Part shown: in pieces, positions 63,838 through 64,000 of the stretch
Numbering within the stretch: position 1 is the stretch's first letter
How the letters are laid out: each line of letters begins with the position of its first letter
NCBI GenBank assembly: GCA_947461205.1
Contig: CANHJG010000002.1
Location: 27,443-91,442, forward strand
Source: Opitutia bacterium
GTDB taxonomy: Bacteria > Verrucomicrobiota > Verrucomicrobiia > Opitutales > Opitutaceae
Length of the DNA stretch: 64,000 nt
Direction: 5' to 3'
The notes under the pieces: generated by a model
What the model was told of the DNA's origin: nothing
What the model saw: only the letters and a program-made list of their open reading frames with translations
The model's database searches: none
Made by a program: the position numbers and the translations under genes

Positions 63838-64000
63838 CTATTCCTGCACAACGACGTCGCCGCCGCGCAGTTGCTTGAACGCCGCGAGCGCCGCCGCCCG
63901 CGCCGTCGCATGGTCGACGATCGGTCGCGGATAATTCCCGGTCGGTCCGAGGCGCACGCCCGCCGCCGCCAAGACCGGCAGCGGCGCTTCCCAGGGCGCG
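63838..64000 (-). CDS. DNA photolyase, C-terminal end (cut by window edge)
   Basis: The last 54 codons of a gene entering from the right edge. APWEAPLPVLAAAGVRLG and NYPRPIVDHATARAAALA are the C-terminal signature of classical deoxyribodipyrimidine photolyases (Y-P-x-P-I-V-D-H). The stop at 63838-63840 is followed 9 bases later by the iron-sulfur photolyase start, so the two are probably cotranscribed. Class and start are outside the window. Confidence 0.75.
   Translation of the reverse strand, partial: APWEAPLPVLAAAGVRLGPTGNYPRPIVDHATARAAALAAFKQLRGGDVVVQE

Noticed and set aside
1..64000. tRNA genes, CRISPR arrays, insertion sequences.
   Set aside because: No cloverleaf-like TTCGANTC/CCA patterns in gene context, no regularly spaced repeats and no transposase motifs were seen; absence is by eye and not by a covariance or profile search.

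Overview
The window is high-GC, gene-dense bacterial DNA most like Opitutaceae (Verrucomicrobiota). The evidence is a set of family types typical of that group: TonB-dependent receptors with a carboxypeptidase-like N-terminus or the PFEVSAGSEDGY-type N-terminus, many secreted sulfatases, Tat-exported Gfo/Idh/MocA oxidoreductases, a PVC-type dehydrogenase/haem protein, a DUF1080 protein, a PhoD phosphatase with an IGPSLASFG-type C-terminal domain, and a CbpA/CbpM pair. This is inferred from protein families, because no rRNA lies in the window. I saw no tRNA, rRNA, CRISPR array or insertion sequence.

Layout. 0-8.3 kb: the sensor half of an AraC regulator, divergent from a sugar-uptake set (TonB receptor, a beta-helix/SGNH esterase fusion, an FAD oxidoreductase and an ACS-type MFS permease). 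8.4-14.5 kb: a minus-strand ketosynthase, acyl carrier protein and CrtI-like FAD oxidoreductase group, then galE-btpA and a secreted lactonase-type propeller. 14.6-35 kb: a sulfatase island with seven S1-type sulfatases, a second TonB receptor, a secreted Gfo/Idh oxidoreductase and a PVC-type haem protein. Remains of a third TonB receptor and of a second Gfo/Idh oxidoreductase lie among them. 35-42 kb: a PhoD phosphatase, a lipoprotein and a partly decayed catabolic operon. DUF1080, a VOC protein and a four-carbon acid-sugar kinase are intact there; an isopropylmalate/tartrate-dehydrogenase-like gene, a cyclase and a Gfo/Idh gene are broken.

42-53 kb: a membrane protein, an FG-GAP/VCBS protein, an Old Yellow Enzyme, an eight-haem cytochrome with TPRs, a four-domain EF-hand/redoxin/cytochrome/copper-monooxygenase-like protein, and a methyltransferase. 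53-60 kb: a fatty-acid desaturase preceded by a perfect 17-bp inverted repeat. It is followed by a minus-strand stress-type run (YqjD/YqjE-like membrane proteins, a chimeric PEP-synthase/GroEL remnant, class I aldolase, nitroreductase, CbpA and CbpM). 60-64 kb: ndk with a clear terminator, then an SRPBCC-SDR epimerase, DUF2256, an iron-sulfur photolyase and the end of a second photolyase, with overlapping or near-overlapping genes.

How the genes may work together: the first 42 kb looks like uptake and desulfation of a sulfated, acid-sugar-containing polysaccharide, followed by redox-type sugar catabolism. No glycoside hydrolase, and no formylglycine-generating enzyme, is present in the window. 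The broken genes are mostly internal-deletion derivatives embedded among intact genes, so the locus appears to be undergoing partial decay. The 53-64 kb part looks like chromosomal stress, dormancy and light-damage functions.
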